Assembly (NCBI RefSeq): GCF_022539665.2
Contig: NC_081340.1
Location: forward strand, 7,625,357-7,689,356
DNA: 64,000 nucleotides
Source of the DNA: Daphnia carinata
Taxonomy: Eukaryota > Arthropoda > Branchiopoda > Diplostraca > Daphniidae
Reading direction: 5' to 3'
This document shows, piece after piece, positions 25,139 through 37,644 of the stretch (the stretch's first letter is position 1; each line of letters opens with the position of its first letter). The notes beneath the pieces were generated by a model. It did no database searches. It saw nothing but the letters and a program-made list of their open reading frames with translations, and was not told the origin of the DNA. The position numbers were made by a program, and so were the translations under genes.

Positions 25139-28100
25139 GAATAAGTATCGATAAAAATTCTTTTCCTTTCCATTTTTTTTTTTAAATGCGTCAAAGATAA
25201 CCTCAATGCGGTTTCGGCTGACAAGTCCCTCTTATTTTCACTTTTGCGCAGGTTCGACGAACGTGAAAGATGAATAAATCCCTAAATATTCTACAGAAAA
25301 TATATACAATTTCACTCACCAAACAAAAAAAAAAAATTTCAAAATATGCAGCTGAATAAACACACACACACACAGGCGCCAAGGTCTGCTGCTGGTGCCT
25401 GTGGCTTTTTCCCGAAAAGAGAAAATGTCTGAAATACGAGATACTTGGAGAGTTCATGGAGTGTGTGCATCGATTAAGATTAGTAGGTAAAACAAGACGA
25501 TTGATAAAAAAATATGTGTTCAAAAACGGTCCACTGCTCTCATGTACCCACCCACAAAAACAGGATTTCTGATTCGTCTGCGATTTCTTGATTTTTGGCG
25601 ACTAGTTTTTTTTTTTCTCCCAATTATTTTATTCCTAAAACGAAATTCTTTTTTTTTCTCTCTCCTATCGCTCACGCACTTTGTTTCTCTCTAACAGAAG
25701 TAGAAAAGAAGAAGAAAAAAATAAGTTTTTTGGACAGCCGCCAACGGTCTAGTTTCACTCCACGAGACGTTGCCGGCCAAGAAAGTTCCGAATGCCGGCT
25801 ATTTTAACCATGGCCACAAGTTACGTGTCTTACCACTACTACTGCTAGAACGTACTTCTTGGATGCTTGTCACGTGATAACGCATCTAAAGCTCAGTCTT
25901 TTACGCGCTACATGATTCACGCTTCTCACTGCAATAGTAGGCGACTTCAGTTTTTTTGTTTTCTAAGAAAATGAATGACATTCAAACTTGTCTTCTGTTT
26001 TTCACATTTTCAGGAGGGGGGAAGAAAAAGGGATATAAGCACAAGCGAGGCGTGGTCGTCGCCAGCGGTAGCGATCAATAGAATCGACCCTCGTATGCGT
26101 GCAGTGTGCGCTCGTGGACGAGAACACATTTACGTGTAACGTGCTGCAGAGACACAAGTCAACCCACGACTGCTTATACTGTCAACCCGAAGAAAATATA
26201 ATTGAATGTCACAAATGAAAAGACACGTACCGAAAAGGAATCCTTCGACGTTACTCCACCAATAAGTTGAGGTAAACGATTTTTTCTTTTGTTGTTGGGA
26301 TGTCAGAGGGCGTGCGTGTGAAAGGAAGAAGAAAAACAAAAACAAATTTCGATATGAAATTCGTTCAACAAAAGTAGATTTGATTGCTGGTTAGGATGAA
26401 AAAGATTGAATGAACAAGTATAAAATAGGGAGAGAAGTGAACGAGGAGGACCGCGTGGTACGAACGACGACTCGAACCGCACCGGCGGGCTCCTCTTATA
26501 CTCTCACGCGCGCGCACGGGCAGAACGTCGCCTGGAACGGAAAGGAACGTGACGTCGAGGGGGAAAAAAGGGGGAGGGGCTTGTATGGCCGCCAAACCAA
26601 CCAGTGAAATCAAGCTTATTCGTCTCCCGTTGCACACACACAAGTCCCCCTCCGCCCTCCGTTCTTCTCCTGTGAGTTTAGGAAAAAATTTATTTCTTAT
26701 TGAAAAAGAACTTGCGTACGTTCGACGTTCCCGAACGCGCCGACGCCGATCCTATTCTTTTGGAAGAGCTTCGCTCTTGCCTCTTCTTCTGGATTAGGGC
26801 TGTTGACGCCATCGTTACAAACCCGTGGCGTCAGGCGTCTGTTGGCCTTTTTTTTTTTTTTTTTATCCCATTTTGCGATAGTATTTGACTAAAATGGAAC
26901 GAGGGATCTGGCAACGTTGTGACTCTTACATCGGCCTCGTTCTCTTCGCAAGTGTTGACTCGCTTGTAGACTAGCTTGTAGGAGAGAAAAACAAAAATTT
27001 GCACGATTCAACTTGTTTCTATGCAAACTTTTTGTTTTCTTTTTTCAAAAGGAAAACATTAAGGGAAAATAACGAATGTTTTTTTTTTTCGAAAAATAGA
27101 GAATTTATGAATATTTCTCCGGAAATAGAAACGGTGTTCATAGATGAGCGCAAAGTTCATCACTGCATTTAGCTCTTTCACCACACACGTTTTTTATAGA
27201 CAGAAAAATGATAGAATACTAGACTAAAGCGCATTTGAATGGTCAAGTTAGTCCTCGTGATTTCTCGTTCGCTCAAGGCGGTTTATACTAGCGTGTGATC
27301 ATGAATTGCACACGGCGTAGCATCGTGAATCGTTGCCATAAATTATTACGCCATCGAAAAAACCTCGAGTCCAATCCTCATTTCTAAGACATAAGCTTTA
27401 GTTTAACGAAGCGCATAGTTAGTTTGTTTTTTTTTATCTTTATTTGTATAAAGGTTAGACGAAGCGGCTTTGAAATGGTGATGAGGGTGGAGGCGGAGTC
27501 GAATGGAAAACGGTCACGTGACGGACTGCCGCGAGGGTCCATTGCACCACCGCCACACCACTTGCGGACCCCAACATTCGAAATGGTTAAAAAGCTTGAG
27601 AACGATGAGAATTGTAAAGAAAGAAACCAGGGGGTTTAGAATTACGCATTCAGAAGGTGTCTAGTTTTCTCTGTTTCATGACGGCCAAGAGAAAAGAATG
27701 ATTCCAGTTCTGACTCGGCGTGATGGATCGACTCCATTCTCTCTTTCTCTTCGTCTCTCGCTTCCTTAATCGGAATTAGGAATAGATTATTCCCATATTT
27801 GTCTTTCAATGGCTCTTAAACTTTTCCCTATTTTCCACCTATCGGTCATTGATAAGAGCGTAGCCAATGACTAAACGAAACGACCACGACGCTCGTTTAG
27901 CTCGATAAAACCCCGATAAAAATATCGAGTACTATTTTGCCCTCAAAACTGACAAAAACGGGAACTTTCCAAATACTAGCGCTCCTGTTTTTCGAGTTTT
28001 CCTTTTCTTTTTGTTTTTACTCCTCTTCCTGCCGCAATCGCACCTTATGACAGTCGACGGGAATTTCCAAAAAAAAAAATGTTTTCTTTCTTACTTACTC

Positions 28101-29209
28101 TATTACTACTTACAAGGTGACTCAAACAAGGAACCTGTTTTCCTCTTGCTTTTGTTTTTTTTCCTACAAGACTCTCGTAAAACTATCGCCGCATGAGAAA
28201 GAACAAAAAGAACTGGTTTCAAGATCATTCGTCTTGATCAGTCGAAACGGATGATGATGGATTTACGATGATGACTATCGCGCTTGGGTTCCCGAACCAA
28301 ATAAGACGAAATTCTCCCGCAATGCATTTTTCTGTTTTCACTCTTTCTCCCACCCACTATTCTAGGCCATACCCTTGGCCGGAAAAGATTAGTGGAAGTC
28401 ATTCTCTGATCCGATATTTGGAAATCTGTCGTTTTGCTAAAGGTAAAGGGTATTTTACCGTTGATTTGATGGACAAGCACGTTAAGGACATCCATACTTA
28501 GTCAACTGTCCTTCTCATTTTGCTCTTGTTGATGAAGAGCGTGACGAGGCATTAAAGCGAAAACGAGGCCGAGGTACTGTATTGTCTTTTTGGCAAGGAA
28601 CTCCGCAAAAACCAAAGTGGGCGTGGGTTTTTACTTTTTTTTTCTTGTTTTTTTTTTTTTTTTTTTTTTAATCTTTCGTTTTTATTTCACCGTTGTTCAG
28701 TTTTGCGTGATAACCTTGGAAAGTGAATGCGGTTGCCGTGCGGTCGACCGTTCTGGTTTCTGGCCCGGTATTTTTACACAATTCACACTATCAATCGACA
28801 ATTTGTACTTCACGTGTAGCCACCACCAAAAGTTTCACAGCCTCAATACCGCTCGTTTCGGTTGCCCAAACCTTTTTTCGTTTTTTTTTTTCCTAATATA
28901 CAACTGTTCATTGTGAAATTGCTGCTAATTCTTTTTAGCTATCTTGCACCATCATTAAGACGTAATTGAGGAAATGTAGGTACAATGAAGACGAAATGAG
29001 TCGCAGGTTTTTATCTTTTGGAAATTACGTTTGTAATTTTTTTTTTTTGTTAATACGAAGGTATCACGTGATCAGCTGCTGAAACGGGGTAACCGTTCCG
29101 GGGGGTGCACAGCGCCGGCGCCCTCACATTTTTAATCTAAATTTATGTGCGTAATTGTAGCTAATGTTCGATAACCTAGATTTTCAAAGTCGTAGCCAAC
29201 TTGGAAGTG

Positions 29210-29529
29210 ATGGATTGTGATCGCTGTAGCATGCTGAACTCAATGCCGAACGGGCGAAACGGAATCAACAATAGTAAAACAACAAACCATACGATAGGCT
29301 AATCATTGTTTCTCGCTTTTCCCCTGTTTCATTTTCGTTTTCTGTTTTCTTTTTCTTTTTTTTTGTTTTAGATTCTTTTTTAGACTGATTGACATTAGGA
29401 TCGCAAACCCAAAATAAAGGAGTTCGCATCCGGGAGCTTAGGGCGGAAGTTATGGCGATAAAATCCGGGGAGGAGGTACATGGTGTTGGACTCGTCAAGC
29501 CGACAGATCGACTGTCGGCCTTCGCTTAA
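29210..29529 (+). CDS. Candidate small spliced gene, 64 residues
   Basis: Two exons, 29210-29273 and 29399-29529, join in phase (AAT A|GTAAAA, then a T-rich tract and GACATTAG|GA). The product starts MDCDRCSMLN, is polar and slightly basic, and ends RLSAFA; no signal peptide or membrane segment is evident. AATAAA lies at 29638-29643, 109 nt past the stop. The second exon also contains a good internal donor (GAG|GTACAT), so the gene could splice onward. I recognise no family. Short length makes a chance open frame possible. Confidence 0.3.
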
Positions 29530-29637
29530 AAGCCGCAGTTAAATCCTGTTGCGTCATGCTATAGACAACTTCATGGGAGCGTGGAGGATTGCAAAGGAAG
29601 AACCCGGCTGGCCTGGACCAGCAGCGCACGTCCGCAA

Positions 29638-29643
29638 AATAAA
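29638..29643 (+). promoter_or_regulatory. AATAAA, possible poly(A) signal of the 64-residue candidate
   Basis: Plus-strand hexamer 109 nt after the stop at 29529. Confidence 0.35.
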
Positions 29644-30394
29644 ATATCCGTCTTTCAGGGGAACGCAAAAAAGAACTCGTACTAAAAAAAAAGAAAAGGT
29701 TAGAAAAAAATAGAAGTAGCGAATTGAAAATAAAAAATAAAATGCAAAATAAAAAGGAGAAAAGTAAATCAATACCTCAAGACCTTTCGACTCCTGTCGA
29801 AGGCGCCGTTGGCTTTGGCGAGATGCAGCAGAGAAGAAAGCCAATCTCTCTCACGCTCGACTCATCATAAACTTGATCCCAGCAGATGTCTACTTGCCCC
29901 GTTGGCGTAATCACGCAGCGTTGATATGTCTTCGTCGTTCAAAAATGACACACAATCCGATGGGCAAAATACCGTAGCGATCGGAAATGTCTGTAAAGTT
30001 CAACTACCGAAAAGCTTAGTGGTACACCCACTAGATGACTTTGTCATGAAAAATCAATACACATTGACAACTTTTTTATCGATCACTCAACTTATAAAAT
30101 TATACGCTTTCAAGCTAGAAAATGAAATAAACATAACAACAATAATTTATAAAATTAGATGTAGCATTACATTTTTAAAAGCATTAAATTTTCAGTTTGG
30201 AAAAGACGCTGCGGAGTGTTCCGCACAATAGCGTACTCTAATGTGTCGTGTCCTATCGAAGTAAACATTTGCTTTGCTTTCGTTGTTCACTTGAAACAAA
30301 AACTTGCGCAAAGCTTCCACATTCTTTTATCTTTGCTTTTATCGATACTGTAATACAGAACAAGTTTATACTCTATCATTAGTTGATACGTAGA

Positions 30395-32690
30395 ATGGAA
30401 GCAGTTGCCACGGCAGTGTCGAGGCCATGGAATAGTTCAAAAATGACTAGCAAACACGACGATGAACCTCCAAAGAAAAAGCGGAAGAAGAGTACAGAAG
30501 TTGTTGTTGGCCAAAAAAATCCTGTTATGGTTTTAAATGAAATAAAACCAAATGTTGAGTATGACATCACAGCATCTGGACCCCCCCATGCAAGAATTTA
30601 CTCTGCCTCGGTCACTGTTAATGGTAAAACCTATACAGCGGAGGACACCACAAAAAAGAAGGCTAAGGCCAGAGTTGCACAAATGATCTTGCTCTGCTCC
30701 GTTCAACTAAAAGACCCTAGTGTTAAAGCTCCTTTGATGGAAGAAGTGGTAGGGGAAGTTGAAGATTTTAGCAAAGATCTCTCAGAGGTAGTTTGTGACT
30801 CTGAAGATTTTTATTATTTTGAATCAGCTGTTACACAAAAAGTTAAAGCATTGCCCTTGTCAGCCACTAGTAATGCTGATCAAGCAAAAAGTAATCCAGT
30901 CTTCTATCTCAATCGCCTCAGGCCAGGGGTTAAAATTGAAATAATTAATGAGGCAGGAAGCCCTCATATGCCCGTTTATACTGCAAGAGGTAATTAGTAG
31001 AAAATTTGGATTCTTTATTATGCTAATTTGCTTGGTATCTGCTTTCCTGTCACAGTTGTGATTGATGATCAAACCTTTGAAGGAACTGGTTCAAGCAAAA
31101 AGCAAGCCAAGAACGAGGCTGCTCAAGCGGCATTGGAAAAGGCTTTCGGCTTGGAACGCACGAATCAGCCCAAGGCGTCCACCTCATCAACGATGTCATC
31201 AGAAAAAGCTTCGGAGCTTGAGTTTGGAGATTTCATAGCAAGGTAAATATTTAAATGTCTTTACATGTTGGAAGAACTTTGGGCATTACAAATCTCGATA
31301 CGTATAGGCAAATTGAGAGCACTTATCAAAAGATCATGAAGGACGAGCAGCCTAGTCTGTCACGTTACAAAGTTCTGGCAGGAGTGGTCATGACTGTTGG
31401 ACCAACTGCAGATGGAGCAACAGTTATTTGCGTCACTACCGGAAGCAAATGTATTAACGGTGGGCAATTAAGTATGGAGGGTGAAGCCCTAAACGATTGC
31501 CATGCGGAGGTGTTGGCTCGACGAGGCCTGGTCAGTTTCCTGTACGACCAGTTGAACTCCTTTAATAGCAACCCTTCCCAATCCATCTTTGAGCGCTCAA
31601 ATGGAAATAATTTAAAAGTGAAAAGCGAAGTTCTCTTCCACCTGTACATCAGTTCCGCCCCTTGCGGAGATGCACGCATTTTCACACTTAATGAATCACT
31701 TGCCTCCCCTCTTGAAGACCTCCATCCCAACCGCCAAGGACGAGGTGCACTTCGCACCAAAATAGAATCTGGAGAAGGTTGTGTAACAGTTTTACTTTCA
31801 AATACTTAGACGTAATAACGAAAATCAATACTTCAATATCAAATTACAGGAACTGTTCCGGTTAGTGAGTCCGCTATTCAGACTTGGGACGGTATTCTTC
31901 AGGGTGAACGACTGTTGACAATGTCTTGTTCTGATAAACTCGCACGATGGAATGTTGTGGGCGTCCAAGGATCTCTTCTGTCTAATATAATTGACCCCAT
32001 CTACTTCCACACCATTGTGGTCGGCAGCCTGTACCACCAAGTCCATTTGCGAAGGGCTCTCATAGGAAGAATTGAACACCTCCAGGTATTCCAACATGGT
32101 CTATTTCTATTATTACAACTTTCAGTTTTATTCTGGTATATTTAACCACAGGGCCTTCCATCACCGTTCATCTTCTCGCGGCCTGTTCTCTCTACCATAA
32201 GCACACCACCGGATCGCTTACCGGCAAAATCTCCTAAGCACAGCGTCATTTGGATTCATGGCTGGCCAGAACATGAAGTTGTTGATATAAGTAAAGGTAT
32301 ATATCTCTATTGTCTTTTGTTTTTGATTCAATTGTGGGATTTCAATTGGCAATTGTAGGAAAATTATTAGATGGCTCCCCATCACGGTTATCGAAGCGGC
32401 ACTTTTTCTACCGTTTTGTTACACTGACGTCGACAAATGTTGAGCATCGATCACTGTTGCAGAAACACGTCAAAAACGGTCATGTCACTTACTTAAGCCT
32501 GAAACAAGCAGCTCAAGCGTTTGGGGAGGCAAAAGAGATGCTTCAGTCATCACTTGTGATCGCCAGACTGGGACAATGGATTAAAAAACCTGTGGAGCAA
32601 GACAGTTTTGAAATTCCTTTTGATGTAAGCCAATTGGTATTTAGCCAACATTCTCGTCCCGACCGTACCCCGAGTTCTCCAGATTTCTAG
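30395..32690 (+). CDS. Adar: Double-stranded RNA adenosine deaminase (ADAR)
   Basis: Edits adenosine to inosine in double-stranded RNA, mainly in the nucleus. Six coding exons: 30395-30989, 31056-31242, 31308-31777, 31850-32085, 32152-32296, 32359-32690; 654 residues. Order: basic nuclear-localisation stretch KKKRKK (27-32), dsRNA-binding domain 1 (about 42-105), dsRNA-binding domain 2 (about 170-236, ending [17 protein letters not shown]), then the deaminase domain (about 275-645). Catalytic site is complete: NDCHAEV with zinc His and the proton-shuttling Glu near 326-328, [10 protein letters not shown] with zinc Cys near 380, TKIESGEG with the base-flipping Glu, and [14 protein letters not shown] with the second zinc Cys. 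Exon 3 to exon 4 splits inside GEG. Architecture matches insect ADAR and vertebrate ADAR2; there is no Z-DNA domain. The start is the first good ATG after an AT-rich leader. Confidence 0.96.
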
Positions 32691-33548
32691 TTCACGGTCA
32701 AATCTTGTTTTACGCTGCATGAAAATCCTTCTGCCATCCTGGCTTGACTGATTCAATCCGATGTTAACTTGAGAAAGTTTATCGCTTAAGTGACGCTTTC
32801 CTGAGACTTGATTAGTTTGGAACATGTCTCCAGTATCACATATACACCCTATTGTTTATACTTTTTACCGTTTTCAACTGTTTTTGCAAGGATATCGTCT
32901 CGCCATTTCCAGTTGTGTGTGTGAAAGAATGCACAAACCCCAACCTTGCCACTCCTATTTTACAGGGTTCCCATTTAGTAATACGGTCCTCTTACATGTT
33001 TCCTCGTTTCATATCCGAACCTTGATGGACACAGAAACCTCATTTAAAATTTCCCTTTAATTATTTGCGCATTCGAAACGATCGAACACTTCCTCATATT
33101 TAATTTGTAACGCGAAAAGAGCATCCGCAATAAGGCATTATAGATCTTGCTGAGTGCCTAATTATTTTTAATGGTTTTTCAGACCTAAATTTTGAATCAA
33201 ATGCATGCCTATTTTAACGAACGAAAGCAAATTCACCATTTCCACGTTTATTTTGAATATTCAAATGTTTCAGTATAGTTGGCTAAACTAATTGGTCCCC
33301 TAACATTTCGTTCGACTCTGCGTGGTTTACAGTTTACTCGAACAATAATTTTTTTTTTAAATGACCATTCGTCCAGCAACGTTGTCATTTTAAATTTGTA
33401 GTATAATAAAAAACAATTCGACAACAGTGCATTTGTTTTCTTGTTTATTTGAAGGTTTGAACGCTAAAATTTACTTGTCAGGCGTTTACTGATCGAGTCA
33501 AGAGGACAATTAATAAATCTATTTTGCTCGCAAAAGAACCCTTGCGCC
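32691..33548 (+). other. ADAR 3' UTR and promoter of the next gene
   Basis: No coding is supported. AATAAA at 33405-33410 would give ADAR a 3' UTR of roughly 740 nt. The start of the MAD2L1BP-like gene follows 139 bp later, leaving very little room for its promoter. Confidence 0.45.
33405..33410 (+). promoter_or_regulatory. AATAAA, likely poly(A) signal of ADAR
   Basis: First plus-strand consensus hexamer that I noticed after the ADAR stop, about 715 nt downstream. Confidence 0.45.
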
Positions 33549-34831
33549 ATGACATCGCACCCTCGACGTCTGCTAACCAGGGTGGCAGAACCCTTAACCT
33601 TTGACATTTCTGTAAATTTTGACTTTAATTCCTCCAATAGTGCCCAGTTAACAATGGAGTTCATCAAATTCCTGTGTTTGCAAAAAGGCCAGATACCTGT
33701 CTCGTGTTCTCAACTAAAAAATCTTTCAGAAATGGCACGACTAAACCTTGGTAGTTCTTCAAAAGAACAAATGGTTCGTATTAGTATATCACTTTTGATA
33801 CTTGACGTGGAATATTGTTCTATTCACTACTAATATTAAACATAAAACCCTTCACAGACTTCCAAGGAAAAATCTGCAGCATTTAAAACAAGGAGAAAGC
33901 AAATGCAGTTTGTGAAGAAAGCTGACAACTTTCAAAGAAGTTTAGGAAATGTTTTGCAGGTATGTGTCTAGATCAAGTGATGCTTTCTAGCAAAGATATT
34001 CTGATAAAATAATTCAGTAAATTTTTATTACTTCTTAGAGTGTTGTAAGTTGCTTCGAAGCCAAAAATGACCAGGTTGCTGTTATTTTGGGTACATCATT
34101 ATTTAACCCAAAAGAAATTTTTATCCTTGATTGGTCCCATTGGCCTCTCAAGCAATGTGGCCCAACAGCATGCAGTGACAAAAATAATTTCCAGAAAGAT
34201 CTTGCCAATTTTTTCAGGTAACAACAAATGTATACTTTTTAACAAAATGTTTTAAGGCATTTTTTTTTTCCTTCTTGTTCTGGATTCCTGCTCTATTTCT
34301 TCATCATGAATGTTTTTCTTTTTTCCTTCTAGATTCTTGGTGACTACTGAAAAATTATATCCTATTCTACAAGCAGTAAGACCGACCAATTTGCATGTGC
34401 TTTGCCAAACTGATTCTTTAACCCCTATAGGCTGTATCCCCCGCTTAAACTATAAACATTCGTGCAGAGCACCCCAGGTTACCTTACGCATACTACCTAA
34501 AAACCCAATTCCTTTCATTTTATCTTCAGATGGTAGTCACGACGGGGACATTGAGCCATACGAGTTGACATCATTTTCTCCCGGAGTAAATGCACACACT
34601 TACCGGGCCGTCAGTCGACGTCTGATTTTTTCCTCCCCTGCGCCTATACCAAAGAATTTTCAGTTAAAAGACTGTTCGTTATTAGATATATCTGGAATTG
34701 GCCAATTGGAAGATGACGTTGATAAAGAAAGTAATAAGGAAACCCTAAATGGAACTGTATCACATACATGCTGGTTTCAGATTCAAAGTTCTTTATCGGG
34801 ATTTTTAGAAACTTACGTTACGAACATTTAA
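33549..34831 (+). CDS. MAD2L1BP: MAD2L1-binding protein (p31comet) homolog
   Basis: p31comet binds closed MAD2 and, with the TRIP13 AAA+ ATPase, disassembles the mitotic checkpoint complex. Four coding exons: 33549-33773, 33858-33959, 34039-34217, 34333-34831; 334 residues (human 274). Matching blocks in order: an N-terminal segment ending FIKFLCLQKGQIPVSCSQL (human pattern ..LKHIMYQRQQLPLPYEQL), VAVILGTSLFNPKEIFILDW (human VLILLGGNALSPKEFYELDL), a LANFFR helix (human LRRLFR), and IPRLNYKHSCRAPQVTLRI (human FRPKLNYRVPSRGHKLTVTL). The region around 225-320 is less conserved and carries acidic/Ser-rich insertions. The C-terminus keeps TCWFQIQSSLSGFLE, matching human IWFQAPVTFKGF. Identity rests on these ordered similarities; overall identity is low, as is usual for this fast-evolving family. 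Confidence 0.82.
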
Positions 34832-34973
34832 TCTAAGACAAATCAAAGTGTCCGAAACTGGTTTGCATGTTTTCTGAATGGTGACATAACTTTTATCAGA
34901 CTATCAAATGTTTGTTGCGATAAGTTTATCCGAAAATACAATCACATTTGTTTGTTGTTTTTTTTTGTTTTTT

Positions 34974-36983
34974 TCAACACACGCTAAAATCCCACAATTT
35001 AACCGTTCTGTCATATGATCCAGAAACAATGATAAAGTCGTTAAATTGTAAACAAGTAACTCCGTCAGTGTGATTCCGCAAGGTCAATAACCGTTGACCG
35101 GTATTAGTTTCAAGTTGCCATACTTTCAAAGTTCGATCATCGGAGGCGGAAACCATTCTTCTCTCATTAGCTTGAAGGCAGCGAATAACACCTTTTCAAA
35201 CGGTACTCATAAAATTCAACTATAAGTATCCCAATGCGAAAAGTTACGGTTACCGGTATGTCCTTCCGAGTTTTTCCAGTCCAACGTCGATAAGCAAACT
35301 CCCGATTTTAGATTCCATATTTTAATATTGTTGTCGAGGGATCCCGATATTATGCGCTGCTCATCGAACGAGATACAAGTTACTGCATCTTGATGCCCAT
35401 ACAAAGTTGCATTGCAGCGAAATTCTTCTAAACTCCAAACCTAATTAAGCATTAAAATATTCAACATCTACTTTTGATTATTAAGAGGAGCTACGATCAC
35501 AGGGCGCCATACCTTTATAGTTTTATCAGCAGAACCACTCACTAAGGTATTGCAGTGAAACTGCAAACAAAGCACATGAGCAATATGACCTCTTAACGTA
35601 TGGGAGCATTCACCAGATTTTAAACTCCAGATTTTGAGTGTGTTGTCATAGGAGCCACTAACCACTTTTTCGGTGTCCATCTAAATATTTTAGGCATAGG
35701 TATTTCATTAAACCTTATTAATAAATTCATTCTGAGGTGCGAAAAGCAAGCTAGTTACCTGAACACATCTGACGGTGTCTGTATGTCCCACCATTGTAAC
35801 TTTACAAGCAATACTAGACCATTCGTCTTGCACAGAGAGATCCCAAACTTTCAGCGTTTGATCCGTGGAACCACTAACTAACCTATTTCCCATTAAATGC
35901 AGACATCTCACCGTGCCGGAGTGGCCAACTAAAGTCATTACGGACCATGGACTATTTGTGCGAATATTCCATACTGTCAAATGAAGAATTTATTTTCATC
36001 ATGATTTGTATGAACGCCAGCAAAGTTTAATAAATATTTACCTTTAATAGTCTTATCGTGAGATCCCGAAACGATGCGTGTTTCATCAAATTGTACGCAC
36101 GACACTCCTTGAGTATGTCCCTCAAACGTCCGGACGTGGCACTGCCCTCTAAGCCAATTCCGATGTAGACGGTATCGATCGGCAAAAATCTATAACTGAT
36201 TTAGTTAAATGGACTAAGAGGATAGTTTCTGAGTTTAAAAAATACCTTCTTCCAAGATGATTTTTTGCCTCCTTCAGAACTGAGCTTAATTTGTCGTAGA
36301 TGCTGAAAGTGCCCGCTCTGGCTGAGTTTCCAAGTGGGCTGCATTGTCAAATTTTGCCACAAGAACTGGGCACTTGACAAACTATGCCAATACTTACAAA
36401 CTTGAGAACATTTGGCAAGAGACACAGGATCAAGATATGAAAGAATTTTGTATGCCAACACAGAGGGAAGCCACAGCAAAAAGTCTTGACAATTTGGGGG
36501 GCAGCTCATGTGAAGCTTGTCTTGCAGCAACATGGAAAGTAAGTGGTTCTGTGGTTGTTCACATTCATTAAATAATAACATGAGCATTTTGTTCTTTTGA
36601 TCTGAATTGAATCCCTTAAACCAATCAACAACCAGGGACAATTTTGTAGAATAACCAGATTGAATCCCATCATTCTCTCTTACTCTTTCTTTGAGAAACT
36701 GTCCATTCAAGATTGGCAATTTATAATGATGTGGCAAACTATGATATTGGCGTGGGTGAAAGCGACGTGAATAGTATCCTGATGATTGCCCAGGTGCAAA
36801 CCTCTTTAAAATCCCTGAATCTTGGTAAGGCACAGTATCTTTAACAATGGCATTTTTCAGATTAGATGTTCTTTCCAGCATGTCAGTACAGGAATTTCTT
36901 TTGTGGCAATGCTCTGAAGATGACTTGCTTGACAAATCACTGGCAGAATAAGAGCGAGTTTCGTGAAATTGATCAGGGCCCAT
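34974..36983 (-). CDS. F-box and WD40-repeat protein
   Basis: Predicted substrate receptor of an SCF ubiquitin ligase. Minus-strand coding exons: 36983-36246, 36189-36042, 35973-35759, 35680-35513, 35440-35254, 35191-34974; 557 residues. Residues 1-100 are a Ser/His-rich disordered arm. Next is a helical segment resembling the dimerisation region of beta-TrCP-like proteins, then an F-box near 172-215 (FLLWLPSVLAYKILSYLDP.. VCKYWHSL). Seven WD40 repeats follow from about 265, with SGS-D-T-KVW strands such as RLVSGSTDQTLKVWDL and KVVSGSYDNTLKIWSL, forming one propeller. It resembles the Cdc4/FBXW7 and beta-TrCP groups, but I cannot assign a subfamily by eye. The stop lies 143 bp from that of p31comet, convergently. 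Intron 5 is only 62 bp. Confidence 0.88.
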
Positions 36984-37644
36984 TTTTTAAAGACCAGTTT
37001 GGCTTGTTTGGCTTACACCTAACTTAAACTTACTAATTTGGCTCAGCTGTATGTTAGCTAAGCGCTGAAATTTTCTTCGTTTAGTTATTCCACTATTATC
37101 ATTATAAATTATGCTAAACGTTTTTCAACACTTTTAAGCACATTGTGCACAATCGATGCTGAACCACACACTTCACATCGACAAAACAAAGAATCACCAA
37201 TGTGTTTTCGTTTGATGGGGGAATAGGAAATAGTGAACGCCATCTTTTGAGGGTAAAAACAAACTGCTTGGAATTAAGATTTTTGCATTATAACTATTTC
37301 AGCTGGTTTTATTAACAATTTTTCAACAGCAGCGAGCATTCTGATTTGATAAAATCTGAAATAGTAGGGTGGTAAATCGAGTAAGGAAAATGATTTTTTA
37401 AATAGTCAGTTGTTAACACAGCTTCATGCGGAACATTCATTTTAGCCCATGCGAAAAGTGGCAGACGATAACAAAGGCCATGATATAAGGTTAGTTAAAT
37501 AATTTAAAGCATTCAAATTCCAGACCGGCACAGTTTGGTTCCATACTTATACACTGTGTCATTCGAGTTCTGTCAATCAAGAACCAAGCACGTCACCTAG
37601 AAACCAAGAATAGTGACAAATAGTACTAGGTAATTGGTATCATC
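36984..37644. promoter_or_regulatory. Divergent promoter region, F-box gene / DCPS
   Basis: 661 bp between oppositely oriented start codons. AT-rich, no coding supported. Both promoters should lie here. Confidence 0.5.

Larger units (their letters stand above)
22306..29209. other. Gene-poor region
   Basis: About 6.9 kb without a gene I can support. It should contain the phosphate transporter promoter and perhaps untranslated exons. A GC-rich, CpG-containing patch at about 26430-26640 looks promoter-like. It holds an (ACT)n run at 25108-25127 followed by a perfect TGACGTCA, a (CA)7 run at 25361-25374, many A/T homopolymers, and coding-like but unassigned fragments at 28366-28600. Confidence 0.45.
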
